From contig JAHBVV010000011.1 of NCBI GenBank assembly GCA_019637335.1, positions 1 through 64,000 of the forward strand: a stretch of 64,000 nucleotides of DNA, read 5' to 3'. The position numbers and the translations under genes are program-made. Shown piece by piece: positions 5,926 through 15,639 of the stretch. A model generated the notes under the pieces. That model had not been told where the DNA came from, did not search any database, and saw only the letters and a program-made list of their open reading frames with translations. Each line of letters opens with the position of its first letter. Positions within the stretch are counted from its first letter, which is position 1. This DNA is from Candidatus Hydrogenedentota bacterium (GTDB lineage: Bacteria > Hydrogenedentota > Hydrogenedentia > Hydrogenedentales > JAEUWI01).

Positions 5926-7515
5926 ATGACACCCTCCCCAGCACCGTTCAGGCCGGTCCAAATATCGCTCGCGGACCTCTGCGGGCGCGAATTCGTCGCG
6001 GCGGCGGCGGGCGCCCGCGCCTGGCTCACCGGCGAACACGCCACCGCGCTCGAGGCCGAGGCCGTCCGTCCGGTGTCCTTCTTTCCCGTCGCCTTCGAAC
6101 AGCGCCTGATCGATATGCTGCCCCACGTCGGCGCGGTGGTCGCGCCCTCGCTTCCCGGATCCGCCGCCGGCGCCTCGACGGCGAATTTCAACCGCGCGAC
6201 GCGGGCGGCGATGGCACCCCTGAGTGGTCTGGGCTACTTCCGCATCGGGGAAGACGGGCGGCTGTACCTGGCGACGAAGAGCGAACACTACCACGCTTCG
6301 CTGGGACACGGGTTTCCCGGCTACGCGCTGGTGGACATCGCGAAGCGCCTCGGAATTCCCAACGCGACCCACAACAACACCCGCGGGCACATCACCCGCC
6401 GCCTGGAAGAGGAGCTGGTGGCGGCGGCGAACGGAATCTCCCCGGACGACCACGCGGCGATGGGTCTGGTGCTGGCGTCGGACCGTCTCGACGTCCTGAA
6501 CCGCGTGCTGAACCTGGAAACGGGCAGCCTCGCGGTGGAGGCCGCCCTGAAAATGATCCTCGCGCGCTTCTACCGCATGCAGACAGGGCTCGCGGAGCCG
6601 CGCTACGCGGGGAAGACGCCCGTGGTGCTTGTCATGGGCGACGCCGACGGCAAGGTCGCGGGGAATTACCACGGCACCACCGTCCTGACCCAGGTGATGC
6701 GCGGCATGTGGGGGGGGCTGGCGCGCAAGCTCGATGCCGCGGGCGCGTTCCAGGTGCGCGCCATTCGCCCGAACAACATTGCCGATGTGGAAGCGGCCTT
6801 TCGCGAGTGCAATACGGGCGACACCCGGATCGCCGGCTTCTTCCACGAGATCGTCATGATGAACTACGGCGGCGTCCTGCTGACGAAGGAATTCCTCCAA
6901 CAGGCCTACGCCCTGTGCCACGCGCACGGCGTGCCGGTCGTGTGCGACGAGATACAGTCCTGCGTCTGGAGTTCGGAGGTGTTCCTCTTCCGCGAATACG
7001 GCCTCAAGCCCTCCTTCGTCTCGGCCGGAAAGGGCTTCCCCGGGGGCGAATATCCCGCCTCGCGCATCGTCTTCAGCGCGGCGATGGACAACGACCTGCC
7101 GCAGTTCGGCGCGCTCGTCACCAACGGCCAGGAAGAACTCGCATCCCTCGCTTACCTGGTCACGATGAAGTGGGTACAGGCCAACGGCGCGGCCATCGCC
7201 GCCAACGGCGAGTACTACGCCGCGCGCCTGCGCGAAGTCGCCGCGCGATTCGACGGGCTCATCACCGGCATCGAGGGCAAAGGCCACATGTCGAGCATTA
7301 TGGTCGCCGATCTGGACGCCGCCAAAGCCATCGCCGCGCTCTTGGTGGAGTCGGGCCTCGATATCAGCGTACAGGCCTACAAGGCCGATTGCCCGCCCGC
7401 GCTCTTGAGCAAGCTCCCCCTGATCGCGGGGCGTGAAGTAATCGATTGCGTGGTGGCCAAAATCGAGGCCGCCCTGGCAACCTATTCCGGCGCCCTGCTC
7501 GCCGCGGGACACTAA
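5926..7515 (+). CDS. Class III PLP-dependent aminotransferase
   Basis: A 529-residue fold-type I aminotransferase. The PLP aspartate is in VVCDEIQS (about residue 342) and the Schiff-base lysine in VSAGKGFPGGEYPAS (about residue 369). GNYHGTTVLTQ and FHEIVMMNYGGV correspond to the substrate loop. Class III enzymes move an omega- or sugar-linked amino group onto a keto acid. It is longer than usual (about 430-460) because of an N-terminal extension of some 100 residues with no signal peptide. It starts the plus-strand sugar-use block and lies 114 bp before the DeoR gene. The substrate cannot be told from sequence. Confidence 0.8.
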   Translation: MTPSPAPFRPVQISLADLCGREFVAAAAGARAWLTGEHATALEAEAVRPVSFFPVAFEQRLIDMLPHVGAVVAPSLPGSAAGASTANFNRATRAAMAPLSGLGYFRIGEDGRLYLATKSEHYHASLGHGFPGYALVDIAKRLGIPNATHNNTRGHITRRLEEELVAAANGISPDDHAAMGLVLASDRLDVLNRVLNLETGSLAVEAALKMILARFYRMQTGLAEPRYAGKTPVVLVMGDADGKVAGNYHGTTVLTQVMRGMWGGLARKLDAAGAFQVRAIRPNNIADVEAAFRECNTGDTRIAGFFHEIVMMNYGGVLLTKEFLQQAYALCHAHGVPVVCDEIQSCVWSSEVFLFREYGLKPSFVSAGKGFPGGEYPASRIVFSAAMDNDLPQFGALVTNGQEELASLAYLVTMKWVQANGAAIAANGEYYAARLREVAARFDGLITGIEGKGHMSSIMVADLDAAKAIAALLVESGLDISVQAYKADCPPALLSKLPLIAGREVIDCVVAKIEAALATYSGALLAAGH

Positions 7516-7550
7516 CGTGACCGGAAACATCGCGCAACCCCTGAAGAGCC

Positions 7551-7612
7551 TTGTGTCCCTGCTGTCGCTGCGGTCCCTGTTGTCCCTGTTGTCCCTGTTG
7601 TCCCCGCAACCC
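7551..7612. repeat. 9-bp tandem repeat (GTCCCTGTT type)
   Basis: A 9-nt unit of the form TGTTGTCCC is repeated with small changes. Similar short-unit repeats sit in other gene gaps at about 13.16-13.20, 16.92-16.96, 18.35-18.49 and 33.84-33.90 kb. Confidence 0.8.
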
Positions 7613-7629
7613 CGCCCGCTCCTCCGCCC

Positions 7630-8454
7630 ATGACGCCTGCCCCCCCCAGAAAACAGACCTCCACGCGCCGCCGCGAACAGATCCTCGAATTCCTGGCGGC
7701 GGAGGGCGAGGTCTTCGTGCTGGATCTGGCCGAACGCTTCGGCGTCGCGCCCATGACCATCCGCCGCGATCTGGAGGCCTTGGAGCGCCAGAACGTCCTG
7801 ACGCGCACGCACGGCGGCGCCATTTTCTCGAAGCAGTCGGTGGCGGAGTTCGCGTTCCTCGAGCGCAACCGCACGAGCATCCTGGAAAAACAGGCGATCG
7901 CGCGGGAAGCCGCCGCCCTCGTGGAGCCGGGCATGACCATCGTCATGGACACCGGCACCACCACGCTGGAAGTCGCACGCGCGCTTCGCGGGGTCGAGCG
8001 GCTTACCGTGCTTACGTCCTCGCTCGCCGTGGCCTCCGAGTTGCACACCCACCCGGACATGGAAATCGTGTTGCTCGGCGGCAACGTGGGGAAGAACAGC
8101 CCCGATCTCTTCGGCGCGCTCACGGAGGACAACCTCCGGCGCTTCCGCGTGCAACTCGCCATCCTGGGGGCCGACGCGCTCGACGAGCGCGGCCTCTACA
8201 CCTCCGGCCTCCATGTCGCGCGGGTGTCCGAGGCGATGATCGACGTCGCGCGGGATACCGTGCTCGTGGCGGACAGCCGGAAATTCCGGCGCCATTCCTT
8301 CGTGAAATTCGCCGACTGGCCGAGCATTCGCCACCTCGTCACGGACGATAGCGTGGCGGAAATTGATCGCGCCTGGCTGGAGCAATCGGTGCGGGATGTG
8401 CGCTACGCGCGCCCGGACACCGACGCGTTGGCGGGAGGTCCCGGCGCATGCTGA
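7630..8454 (+). CDS. DeoR-family transcriptional regulator
   Basis: A 274-residue regulator with a winged helix-turn-helix at about residues 12-65 (RREQILEFL, LAERFGVAPMTIRRDLEALE, LTRTHGGAIF), which is the DeoR signature. The C-terminal sugar-phosphate sensor domain contains the VMDTGTTTLEVARAL and LLGGNVGKNSPDLFG motifs. DeoR proteins usually repress sugar operons and release DNA on binding a phosphosugar. The gene overlaps the start of the FGGY kinase by 7 bp, and the kinase product is the likely inducer. No operator could be identified with confidence in the 114-bp upstream gap. The start lacks a clear ribosome site, so a slightly later start is possible. Confidence 0.88.
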   Translation: MTPAPPRKQTSTRRREQILEFLAAEGEVFVLDLAERFGVAPMTIRRDLEALERQNVLTRTHGGAIFSKQSVAEFAFLERNRTSILEKQAIAREAAALVEPGMTIVMDTGTTTLEVARALRGVERLTVLTSSLAVASELHTHPDMEIVLLGGNVGKNSPDLFGALTEDNLRRFRVQLAILGADALDERGLYTSGLHVARVSEAMIDVARDTVLVADSRKFRRHSFVKFADWPSIRHLVTDDSVAEIDRAWLEQSVRDVRYARPDTDALAGGPGAC

Positions 8455-9938
8455 TCGGCGCCGATCTGGGCACCACCGCGCTCAAGGTGGCGCTGTACGA
8501 TCCGAAAACGGGCAATCGCATCGCGGGCGAGAGCGCGGACCTGCCGATCGACGCTGGCGTGGATGGTCGCCGGGAACAGGCGCCCGACGCGATAGTGCGC
8601 GCGCTCGCCCGGGCCGTCCGACGAATCGGCCAGGCCGCCGGGGGCCTCGATCGCGTAAGCGGAATCGGGCTGGCCTCGCAGGGCGGCAGCGGTATCGTGG
8701 CGGATCGGAAGTCGGGCCGCGCGCTCACCCCCATGGTGCTGTGGAACGATGCGCGGGCCTTTCCACTGCTGCCCGCTATCGCGGCGGAGCGCACCGCGTC
8801 CTTCTGGCGCGCGCGCACCTTGCGGGACGATCCCGGCATGGGTCTGGCCCGGCTGCGGCAGCTCTCCGAGGAGGCCCCGGCGCTGGTCTGCCCGGAGAAC
8901 ATCTACGCGGGCGCGGGGGACTACCTGTACCACCACCTTACCGGCCAGTGGCGCCAGGATGCCTGCCACGCCCTGCAAACCGGCTGTTACGACGCGCGGA
9001 CCGGTGCCCTGAGCCGCGATCTACCGGCAATAGCGGGCATTCACTTCGATTTCTTCCCGGCGTTGCGCCAGGGCCACGAAACCTTTCCCCTCGGTTCGGC
9101 GGCGGCGCGGCGTCTCGGTCTCCCCGTCGGGATCCCGGTCGCGGGTCCCTACATGGACCACGAAGCGGGCTACCTCGCCACCGCCGGGCTGACCCCGGAC
9201 CCCATCCAGTGCTCTCTCGGCACCGCGTGGGTCGGGAACTTTCAGCTGCCCGCCACCTTTACCGGTTACGCGCCGATCCAGTTTTCCATTCCCGCGCCCG
9301 CGGGCGACGGCAGACTGGTCATTCATCCGCTCTTGACGGGCAACGTCACGTGGGATTGGGCCTTGCGCGAATTTGTCGATCCGCGCCCGGCCCGGGCCTT
9401 GGCCGAGCAGGCGCGCATACTCGATCAAGATATCCTGCCGCCACCCGGCCTCGTCGCACTGCCCTGGCTCAACCAGCCCAATCCCCTGGCGCCCGACCTG
9501 CTCGGCGGGTGCGCACTACTTGGAGCGGGGCCTGCCACGGATCGGGCCGATCTCCTGCGCGCCGTGGCGTCTGGGATGTGTTTCGAGTTGCACCGCGTGT
9601 TCGAGAGCGCCGCGACACACGGCGCGGTGGGTAGCCTCGTACTGAGCGGGGGCGCCAGCCGGAGCCCGCATTTCCAGCAGCTCATCGCGGCGCTCTTCGA
9701 ACCGCTGCCCGTCTGGCAGCTGGACGACGCCGCCTGGATGGGGACGCGCGGCTGCCTCTGGGCCTTCAGCCGCCGCGCCGCGCGGGCCGGGGGGCGGCGG
9801 GTGCGCCCCGATGGGACTGTGGATCGCAATGCGCTGGCGCGCGGGCGTAAGCTATACGAAGAGGCCTTTGCGCGCATCTATGGGAAGGTGCGCGCGGGCA
9901 GGGCCTATGAAGTTCGACCGGAGGGAAGCGTGTCATGA
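8448..9938 (+). CDS. FGGY-family carbohydrate kinase
   Basis: A 496-residue ASKHA-fold sugar kinase. The N-terminal phosphate-1 loop is GADLGTTALKVALYD. The catalytic aspartate region is LWNDARAF, the sugar-site region GIPVAGPYMDHEAGYLATAG, and the C-terminal adenosine motif SLVLSGGASRSPHFQQL. Length fits xylulokinase/gluconokinase-type enzymes (about 490-510). It phosphorylates a sugar or ketose with ATP in the cytoplasm. A GGGAGG site lies 9 nt before the ATG. It overlaps both neighbours by a few bases, so regulator, kinase and isomerase are co-translated. The substrate is probably the ketose made by the next gene's product. Confidence 0.88.
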   Translation: MLIGADLGTTALKVALYDPKTGNRIAGESADLPIDAGVDGRREQAPDAIVRALARAVRRIGQAAGGLDRVSGIGLASQGGSGIVADRKSGRALTPMVLWNDARAFPLLPAIAAERTASFWRARTLRDDPGMGLARLRQLSEEAPALVCPENIYAGAGDYLYHHLTGQWRQDACHALQTGCYDARTGALSRDLPAIAGIHFDFFPALRQGHETFPLGSAAARRLGLPVGIPVAGPYMDHEAGYLATAGLTPDPIQCSLGTAWVGNFQLPATFTGYAPIQFSIPAPAGDGRLVIHPLLTGNVTWDWALREFVDPRPARALAEQARILDQDILPPPGLVALPWLNQPNPLAPDLLGGCALLGAGPATDRADLLRAVASGMCFELHRVFESAATHGAVGSLVLSGGASRSPHFQQLIAALFEPLPVWQLDDAAWMGTRGCLWAFSRRAARAGGRRVRPDGTVDRNALARGRKLYEEAFARIYGKVRAGRAYEVRPEGSVS

Positions 9939-11341
9939 TCCCGTATCCGCGCATCGGCCTGTTGCCGCTGTACCTGAAACTGTATGATTCCGCGTTGCCG
10001 GAATTGCTGGGCGCGATCGAGCCCTACCACCACGCCGTCACCGCCACCTTCAAGGATGCGGATGTGGAAGTGGTCGAAGCCCCGGTCTGCCGCGTATTGG
10101 ACGACGTCGCGGCCGCGGTCGCCGATCTCGAACGGCGGGGCGTGGATTTGATTGTTACACTGCACCTCGCCTACTCGCCGTCGTTGGAGGCCGTGGGCCC
10201 CCTCGTGGAGACGCGGCTTCCCATCCTGATGCTGGACACTACGCCGGACGCGAGCTTCGGCCGCGATACGGACCCGGTACGCCTCCTGTACAACCACGGC
10301 ATCCACGGCGTGCAGGATCTGGCGTCCGTGTTGCGCCGCCGGGGCAAGGACTACTGGGTCGTCGCGGGCCACCTCGACAATCCCGATGTGATGACGCGGG
10401 CCGCCGCCATCGCGCGGGGCGCGCGCGCGGCCAGCCAGCTGCGGAAATCTTGCGCGCTGCGTATCGGGCCCCGGTTTGACGGCATGGGCGACTTTCGCGT
10501 CGCGGACCTGGAGCTGTACGGCAGCCTCGGCATCGCGGTGGATCAGATCGAGGCCGCGACGCTCACCGAGGATGTCCGCGCGGTGACGGACGAGGAGGTC
10601 GAGGCGGAGCTCGCCGCCGATGCAAAGCGCTTCGAGATCGATGCCCCCCGCGACGTCCATGCGCGCTCCGTGCGGGTCGGCCTCGGCCTCAGAAAGTACC
10701 TGGATCGCCACGGCTACGCCGCCTTTTCGATGAATTTCCTCGCCTTCGATAGCGCCGACGGTCCCGTGGACACGGTCCCCTTTCTGGAGTGCTGCAAGGC
10801 CATGGCGCGCGGCATCGGCTACGCGGGCGAGGGCGACGTCCTGACCGCTTCCTTCAACGGCGCCCTGGCCAACGCCATCGGCGAAGTCACCTTCACCGAA
10901 ATGTTCTGCCCGGACTGGGAGGGAGGCGCCATCTTCCTCTCGCACATGGGCGAGTTCAATCCCGCCGTCGCGGGCGGCAAACCGCGCCTCTACGAGAAGG
11001 AGTTTCCCTTTACGCCCGCGCTGAACCCCGCCACGCTGGCCTGTGCGCCGCGCCCGGGCGCCGCCACCCTCGTGAACCTGGCCCCCGGGCCGGAGGGAAG
11101 CTACACCATTATCGGCGCGCCCGTGAAAGTGCTCGCCGATGGAACGCACCCGGCCTGCCGGGACTGGATCCGGGGCTGGGTGAAGCCACAACTGCAACTC
11201 GAGCCCTTCCTGGAGCGCTATTCCGAACTCGGCGGCACGCACCACGCCGCACTGCTCTACGGCGACGGGCGCGACGCGCTGGACGCCTTCGCGCGGGGCG
11301 CGGGCTTCGGCTTCGCCTGGCTTGACGGGAGTCCGTGCTGA
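9935..11341 (+). CDS. L-fucose/L-arabinose isomerase-like protein
   Basis: A 468-residue protein of the fucose/arabinose isomerase superfamily. It opens with an N-terminal Rossmann-like domain (PRIGLLPLYLKLYD), followed by a DLIVTLHLAYSPSLEA segment. The C-terminal half contains EGDVLTASFNGALANA and TFTEMFCPDWEGGAIFLSHMGEFNP, which carry the Glu and His metal ligands expected of the family. Members convert aldoses to ketoses with Mn2+ or related metals. The start ATG overlaps the kinase stop by 4 bp and has a GGAGGG ribosome site. Order regulator-kinase-isomerase-symporter supports one catabolic pathway. The exact sugar is unknown. Confidence 0.83.
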   Translation: MIPYPRIGLLPLYLKLYDSALPELLGAIEPYHHAVTATFKDADVEVVEAPVCRVLDDVAAAVADLERRGVDLIVTLHLAYSPSLEAVGPLVETRLPILMLDTTPDASFGRDTDPVRLLYNHGIHGVQDLASVLRRRGKDYWVVAGHLDNPDVMTRAAAIARGARAASQLRKSCALRIGPRFDGMGDFRVADLELYGSLGIAVDQIEAATLTEDVRAVTDEEVEAELAADAKRFEIDAPRDVHARSVRVGLGLRKYLDRHGYAAFSMNFLAFDSADGPVDTVPFLECCKAMARGIGYAGEGDVLTASFNGALANAIGEVTFTEMFCPDWEGGAIFLSHMGEFNPAVAGGKPRLYEKEFPFTPALNPATLACAPRPGAATLVNLAPGPEGSYTIIGAPVKVLADGTHPACRDWIRGWVKPQLQLEPFLERYSELGGTHHAALLYGDGRDALDAFARGAGFGFAWLDGSPC

Positions 11342-13074
11342 TGGGGGCCATCGATACATTTGCCCTCGGGCCGCTGGACTACTTCGCTTTTCTGGCGTTC
11401 TTCGCCATACTCTCGCTGGTGGGCTATTGGGCCGGTCGCCGGGAGCGCGGCAGCGCGGACGACTACTTCCTGGCGGGCCGAAACCTGCCGTGGTACGTCG
11501 TCGGCGGGTCCTTCATCGCTTCGAACATCAGCACCGAGCACTTCATCGGCATGATCGGCGCCGCGTACATCTACGGCATCTGCGTGGCGGACTCGGAATG
11601 GCTCAACGTCGCGAGTTTCTCGCTCATTATCTGGTTCTTCATTCCGTTCTTGATGGCTTCCCGCGTCTTCACCATGCCGGAGTATCTGGAGCGCCGCTTT
11701 AACGGAACCCTGCGCCAGTTTTTCGCATTCGTGACCGTGTTGAGCAATGTCGTGGCTTTCCTGGCCGCCGTGCTGTATGGCGGCGCCATCGCACTGCAAT
11801 CACTCTTCGGCTGGCCCTTCTGGGTCGCGGTCGTCGTGCTCGGCCTGGCGGCGGGCGCCTGGGCCATCTACGGCGGCCTGTCCTCCGTGGCGTGGACCGA
11901 CTTCTTCACCGTTATCGTGATGGTGCTGGGCGGGCTCTCCGTCACGCTCCTCGGCCTCCACATGCTCGGGGGAGAATCCGGCTCGATTGTCGCCGGATTC
12001 AAGAATATGCTTGAGGCGAACCGCGCCACGGCGGGGGTCTGGAAGGAGGCGGTGGACGCCACGGCGGAGCACATCACCGGAGCGCCCGAGTACAACCGCC
12101 TGTCTGTGATCCAGCCCGCCAGCCACGCGGTCTGGCCTTGGCCCGCGTTGATCTTCGGCACGTTTTCCATCAGCATCTGGTACAACGCGCTGAATCAATT
12201 CATGATCCAGCGCGTCCTCGGCGCCCGGGACGTCTATCACGCGCGCATGGGCATCGTCTTCGCCGGCATGCTCAAGGTGTTCATGCCGGTCATTGTCGTG
12301 CTGCCGGGGCTCATCCTCTTCGCGAAGTACCCCGAGGTCCTTTTGAAGCCCTGGGACGAAGTGCAGGGCGCGGCGGATCGCGGGTACGTGCACATGCTGC
12401 AAACCCTCGTGCCGGCCGGCCTCCGGGGCCTCTTTCTTGCCGCGCTGTTCGGCGCGATCCAGTCGACCGTGAACTCCGTACTGAATTCCTCGGCCACCAT
12501 CGTAACCCTTGATTTCTACAAGCGCCTGATCGCGCCGGACGCCACGCAAAAGCAACTCGTACGCGCGGGAATCTTGACCTCCGCGGCCCTGCTCTTGCTC
12601 TCGATGGTGCTGGCGGGCTTCATCGAACGGCTCGGCAGCGGACTCTTCGTATACATCCAGTCGCTCTACGCCTTCTTCGCGCCCCCGTTCTCGGCAGTCT
12701 TCCTCCTGGGCATCCTGTTCCGCCGGATCAACGCCGCGGGCGCCACGGCCGGCGTGTTCAGCGGGTTTGCGCTGGGCATCGCGCTGAAGGTCTACGTGCA
12801 GTATGCGCCCGAACACCCCGCGTGGCTCGGGCCCTTCATGAACCAGGCCATTATCAACTGGCTGGCGAGCGTCGCCGTCTGTGTGGCCGTGAGCCTGGTC
12901 ACCGCCCCGCCGCGCCCCGACCAGGTGGACCAGACCCTGATGATCGATTGGAAGTCGCTGCGCGCCGGCGCCGGCCTCGGTTCCCACTGGTACACCAGCG
13001 TGCTCACGTGGTGGCTCGTATTCGTCGCCGCAATACTCGCCCTGGCCACGGTATTCTCGGGGCTCGTGTTCTGA
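11341..13074 (+). CDS. Sodium:solute symporter family (SSS) transporter
   Basis: A 577-residue polytopic membrane protein with about 14 hydrophobic segments. GRRERGSADDYFLAGRNLPW near the N-terminus and STEHFIGMIGAAYIYG are typical of the SSF family, and GLFLAALFGAIQSTVNSVLN matches the conserved sodium-site helix. SGLT-like members take up sugars with Na+. I place the start at ATG 11341, sharing bases with the isomerase stop (TGATG), because GGGAG lies 8 nt upstream; an in-frame GTG at 11335 is possible. It is the likely uptake system for the sugar handled by the preceding genes. Confidence 0.9.
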   Translation: MGAIDTFALGPLDYFAFLAFFAILSLVGYWAGRRERGSADDYFLAGRNLPWYVVGGSFIASNISTEHFIGMIGAAYIYGICVADSEWLNVASFSLIIWFFIPFLMASRVFTMPEYLERRFNGTLRQFFAFVTVLSNVVAFLAAVLYGGAIALQSLFGWPFWVAVVVLGLAAGAWAIYGGLSSVAWTDFFTVIVMVLGGLSVTLLGLHMLGGESGSIVAGFKNMLEANRATAGVWKEAVDATAEHITGAPEYNRLSVIQPASHAVWPWPALIFGTFSISIWYNALNQFMIQRVLGARDVYHARMGIVFAGMLKVFMPVIVVLPGLILFAKYPEVLLKPWDEVQGAADRGYVHMLQTLVPAGLRGLFLAALFGAIQSTVNSVLNSSATIVTLDFYKRLIAPDATQKQLVRAGILTSAALLLLSMVLAGFIERLGSGLFVYIQSLYAFFAPPFSAVFLLGILFRRINAAGATAGVFSGFALGIALKVYVQYAPEHPAWLGPFMNQAIINWLASVAVCVAVSLVTAPPRPDQVDQTLMIDWKSLRAGAGLGSHWYTSVLTWWLVFVAAILALATVFSGLVF

Positions 13075-13231
13075 TGCGGGCGACGAAAACCATACCCCCA
13101 ACAAGGCGGCTTCTCGACCGTCCCTGCGGTCCTGGTAGTCGCCGCCCGCATCGCGGTCACTGTCTAATCTGCCGTCCCTGTAGTCCCTGTAACCCCCCAG
13201 TTCCAGCGTACCTCCAGCCCGAGACCCCTTC

Positions 13232-14299
13232 ATGACCAACACCCCGCTCCACCATGTCTACACCTACAACGACGTCGACCGCGCCTTCTGGGCCGAACAC
13301 CTCGAAGAATGGGTTCCGCGTCGCATCATCGACAGCCACGTGCACATGGCCGATCCGCGCTTCAAAATCGAAACCATTACCGAGGAAATGCGTCGAGACT
13401 ATTGGGTCAACGAACTCTCGCACGCAGAAGATCCCGATTCCGCCGAGCGCAACCACGCCATCGTGTATCCGGGGCGCGATGTAACCTCGGTCGCCTTTGC
13501 GGTGCCCAACCTGAGCTGGGAAGTCGAAGGCTCCAACCTCGACCTAATGCCGCGCGCACGGGCGAAGGGCTGGCGCACGCTCGCCGTCGTCCGCCCGACC
13601 TGGCGCGGCGAACAGATCGCATGGTGGCTCGACCAGCCGGGCTGTATCGGCGTGAAGCCCTACTACGCCCTCATCGGCTACGACGCTGCCACGCGCGACC
13701 GCTATATCGAAGCCAGTATCTTCGACTTTCTGCCGCACCACCAGCTCGAAGTCATAAACGATCGCGGCGCCTGGGTCACCCTGCACGTCCCCAAAGCCGA
13801 TCGGCTCGGCCATCCCGACAATATCCGCGAGATCCAGGAGATTCGATCGCGCTACCCTCGGGTAAAGCTCGTGATCGCCCACCTCGGCCGCAGCTACACA
13901 CTGCCGCACGCGGAAGAGGGGCTCGCCCCGCTCAAGGACGACCCCGGTCTGTATTTCGACAACTCCGCCGTGCTCAATCCCGCCGTGCACCGCTACGCCC
14001 TCGAAACCATCGGGCCCGATCGCATCCTCTACGGCACCGACAACCCCATCTTCTACATGCGCGGGCGGCGGCAGTGGTCCGGGCGCACCTACACCAACCG
14101 CACCAGCCACGATTTTTATTTCAACAAGGAACGGGAGGCGCCGGAGATCGAAGCGCAGTACACGCTCTACATGTACGAGGCGATGAAAGCGCTCAAGGAC
14201 GCCTGCGCTGATCTGGGTCTCGGTCGGGACGCGGTGGAGGCGATGTTTCACGGCACAAGCGCGCGTCTCATCGCGGAGATCGAGGCGGGTAAACGTTAA
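13232..14299 (+). CDS. Amidohydrolase-2 family metal-dependent hydrolase
   Basis: A 355-residue TIM-barrel hydrolase. The metal motif is RRIIDSHVHMADP (HxH, about residue 34), later VKLVIAHLGRSY supplies a His, and ILYGTDNPIFYMRG supplies the catalytic Asp. Related enzymes act as lactonases, decarboxylases or amidases. No signal peptide is present, so it is cytoplasmic. It follows the symporter after a 157-bp gap with a short tandem repeat. A lactonase-type step in sugar or sugar-acid breakdown is plausible but not proved. C-terminus MFHGTSARLIAE is typical of the family. Confidence 0.82.
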   Translation: MTNTPLHHVYTYNDVDRAFWAEHLEEWVPRRIIDSHVHMADPRFKIETITEEMRRDYWVNELSHAEDPDSAERNHAIVYPGRDVTSVAFAVPNLSWEVEGSNLDLMPRARAKGWRTLAVVRPTWRGEQIAWWLDQPGCIGVKPYYALIGYDAATRDRYIEASIFDFLPHHQLEVINDRGAWVTLHVPKADRLGHPDNIREIQEIRSRYPRVKLVIAHLGRSYTLPHAEEGLAPLKDDPGLYFDNSAVLNPAVHRYALETIGPDRILYGTDNPIFYMRGRRQWSGRTYTNRTSHDFYFNKEREAPEIEAQYTLYMYEAMKALKDACADLGLGRDAVEAMFHGTSARLIAEIEAGKR

Positions 14300-14407
14300 G
14301 AGCGCACGCCGTTGGGCCTTGACTGAGCGGGCGTCCCTGTGTATCGTAATGAACACAAAGAAACAGATTCGAACAATTTGGTCTCAAGTAACGGGAGGCG
14401 CCGCATC

Positions 14408-15610
14408 ATGACGCGCAACACACGACGGGGATTCCTGCGGCAGATGTCGCTGGGCGCCGGGATCGCCGGTATAGGCGGCTCGGCCTTCGGCGCCGAGAAC
14501 ACCATCCAGGGCTTCGATGAAACGGACACCACCGCCCGGACGGACGCGGTGTGGCAGCCCATCTCCGACCGTAAGGTGCGCGTCGGCATCGTCGGCTATG
14601 GCGTCTGCCGCTTCGGCGCGGCTTTCAGCTTTCAGGACCATCCGAACGTGGAAGTGGCGGCGGTGAGTGATCTGTTTCCCGATCGTTGCGCCGCGCTCGC
14701 GAAGGCCTGCCGCTGCGATAAGACCTACCCCTCGCTGGAGGAGATGGTGAAGGACGACACCCTGGAGGCCATCTTCCTGGCTACCGATGCGCCAAGCCAC
14801 GCGCGGCACGCCATCCTGGCGCTGGAGCACGGCAAGCACGTGGCCTGCGCGGTGCCGGCCACCTGGGGCTCGCTTGAAGAAGGCCAGCAGCTCTACGACA
14901 CCGTCAAGAAGACCGGCCTCAAGTACATGATGTTTGAGACCTCCGTCTATCGGGATGATTGCTACGCCATGCGGACGCTCTACAACGCGGGCAAGCTCGG
15001 GCGAATCGTCTACAGCGAAGGCGAGTACTACCACTACGTCGCCACGCCCATCGACTCCTACAAGGGCTGGCGCATCGGCGGACCGCCCCTCTGGTACCCG
15101 ACCCACTCCACGGCCTACCACGTCGGGGTCTGCGGCGAACACTACACGGAAGTGTCGTGCATGGCGATTCCCAGCACGCGCCCGGATCTTGTGGACGGAA
15201 AAAATGCCTACAACAACCCCTTCGGCACCGAGGTCGGGCTGTTCCGCGCGAGCGGCGGGGGCATGTCGCGGATGCTCATGAGCAAGGACTCGCCCGGATA
15301 CCACGGCGAGGTGGGCCGGGTGCGCGGCGACAAGGGCTCCGTCACCGGGACCCGCTACGAGGGCATCGAAGACATCGGCGGGATCGAACTGGCCAAGCCG
15401 CCTCTGCCGCCGGACGTCAAGGCGGGCGGGCACGGTGGCTCGCACGGCTATCTGACCGAGGAATTCATCACCGCAATTCTTCAGGATCGCGCGCCGCTGG
15501 TGGACGTATCCTGGAGCCTGAATATGACGGTGTGTGGTATCGTGGCGCACGAGTCCGCCATGAAGGGCGGCGAATTGCTGAAGATCCCCTATTTCGCGCC
15601 GCTGGCGTAA
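14408..15610 (+). CDS. Tat-exported Gfo/Idh/MocA oxidoreductase, paralog 1
   Basis: A 400-residue protein. The first residues RRGFLRQMSLGAGIAGIGGSAFGAE form a twin-arginine signal peptide. Then comes a Rossmann motif VRVGIVGYGVCRFGAAF (about 58-75), VAAVSDLFPDRC, and a conserved EHGKHVACAVP in place of the usual E-K-P motif of the family. These proteins normally use NAD(P) for sugar redox steps. Here the catalytic lysine of E-K-P is replaced, so chemistry is uncertain. A GGGAGG ribosome site at about 14394 picks the ATG at 14408 over an upstream frame start. It is the first of three tandem paralogs. Confidence 0.85.
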   Translation: MTRNTRRGFLRQMSLGAGIAGIGGSAFGAENTIQGFDETDTTARTDAVWQPISDRKVRVGIVGYGVCRFGAAFSFQDHPNVEVAAVSDLFPDRCAALAKACRCDKTYPSLEEMVKDDTLEAIFLATDAPSHARHAILALEHGKHVACAVPATWGSLEEGQQLYDTVKKTGLKYMMFETSVYRDDCYAMRTLYNAGKLGRIVYSEGEYYHYVATPIDSYKGWRIGGPPLWYPTHSTAYHVGVCGEHYTEVSCMAIPSTRPDLVDGKNAYNNPFGTEVGLFRASGGGMSRMLMSKDSPGYHGEVGRVRGDKGSVTGTRYEGIEDIGGIELAKPPLPPDVKAGGHGGSHGYLTEEFITAILQDRAPLVDVSWSLNMTVCGIVAHESAMKGGELLKIPYFAPLA

Positions 15611-15639
15611 GTGGCGAAACCCCGAGGAGCACCAGGTCC

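Noticed and set aside
5878-8385. 835-codon open frame on the minus strand
   Set aside because: It lies antisense to the aminotransferase and DeoR genes, whose products have clear family motifs. The minus frame gives low-complexity Gly/Arg/His protein with no motif, as expected for the shadow of GC-rich coding DNA.
11335-11343. GTG start for the symporter
   Set aside because: ATG 11341 has a GGGAG ribosome site at proper distance and shares bases with the isomerase stop; the GTG adds only two residues.
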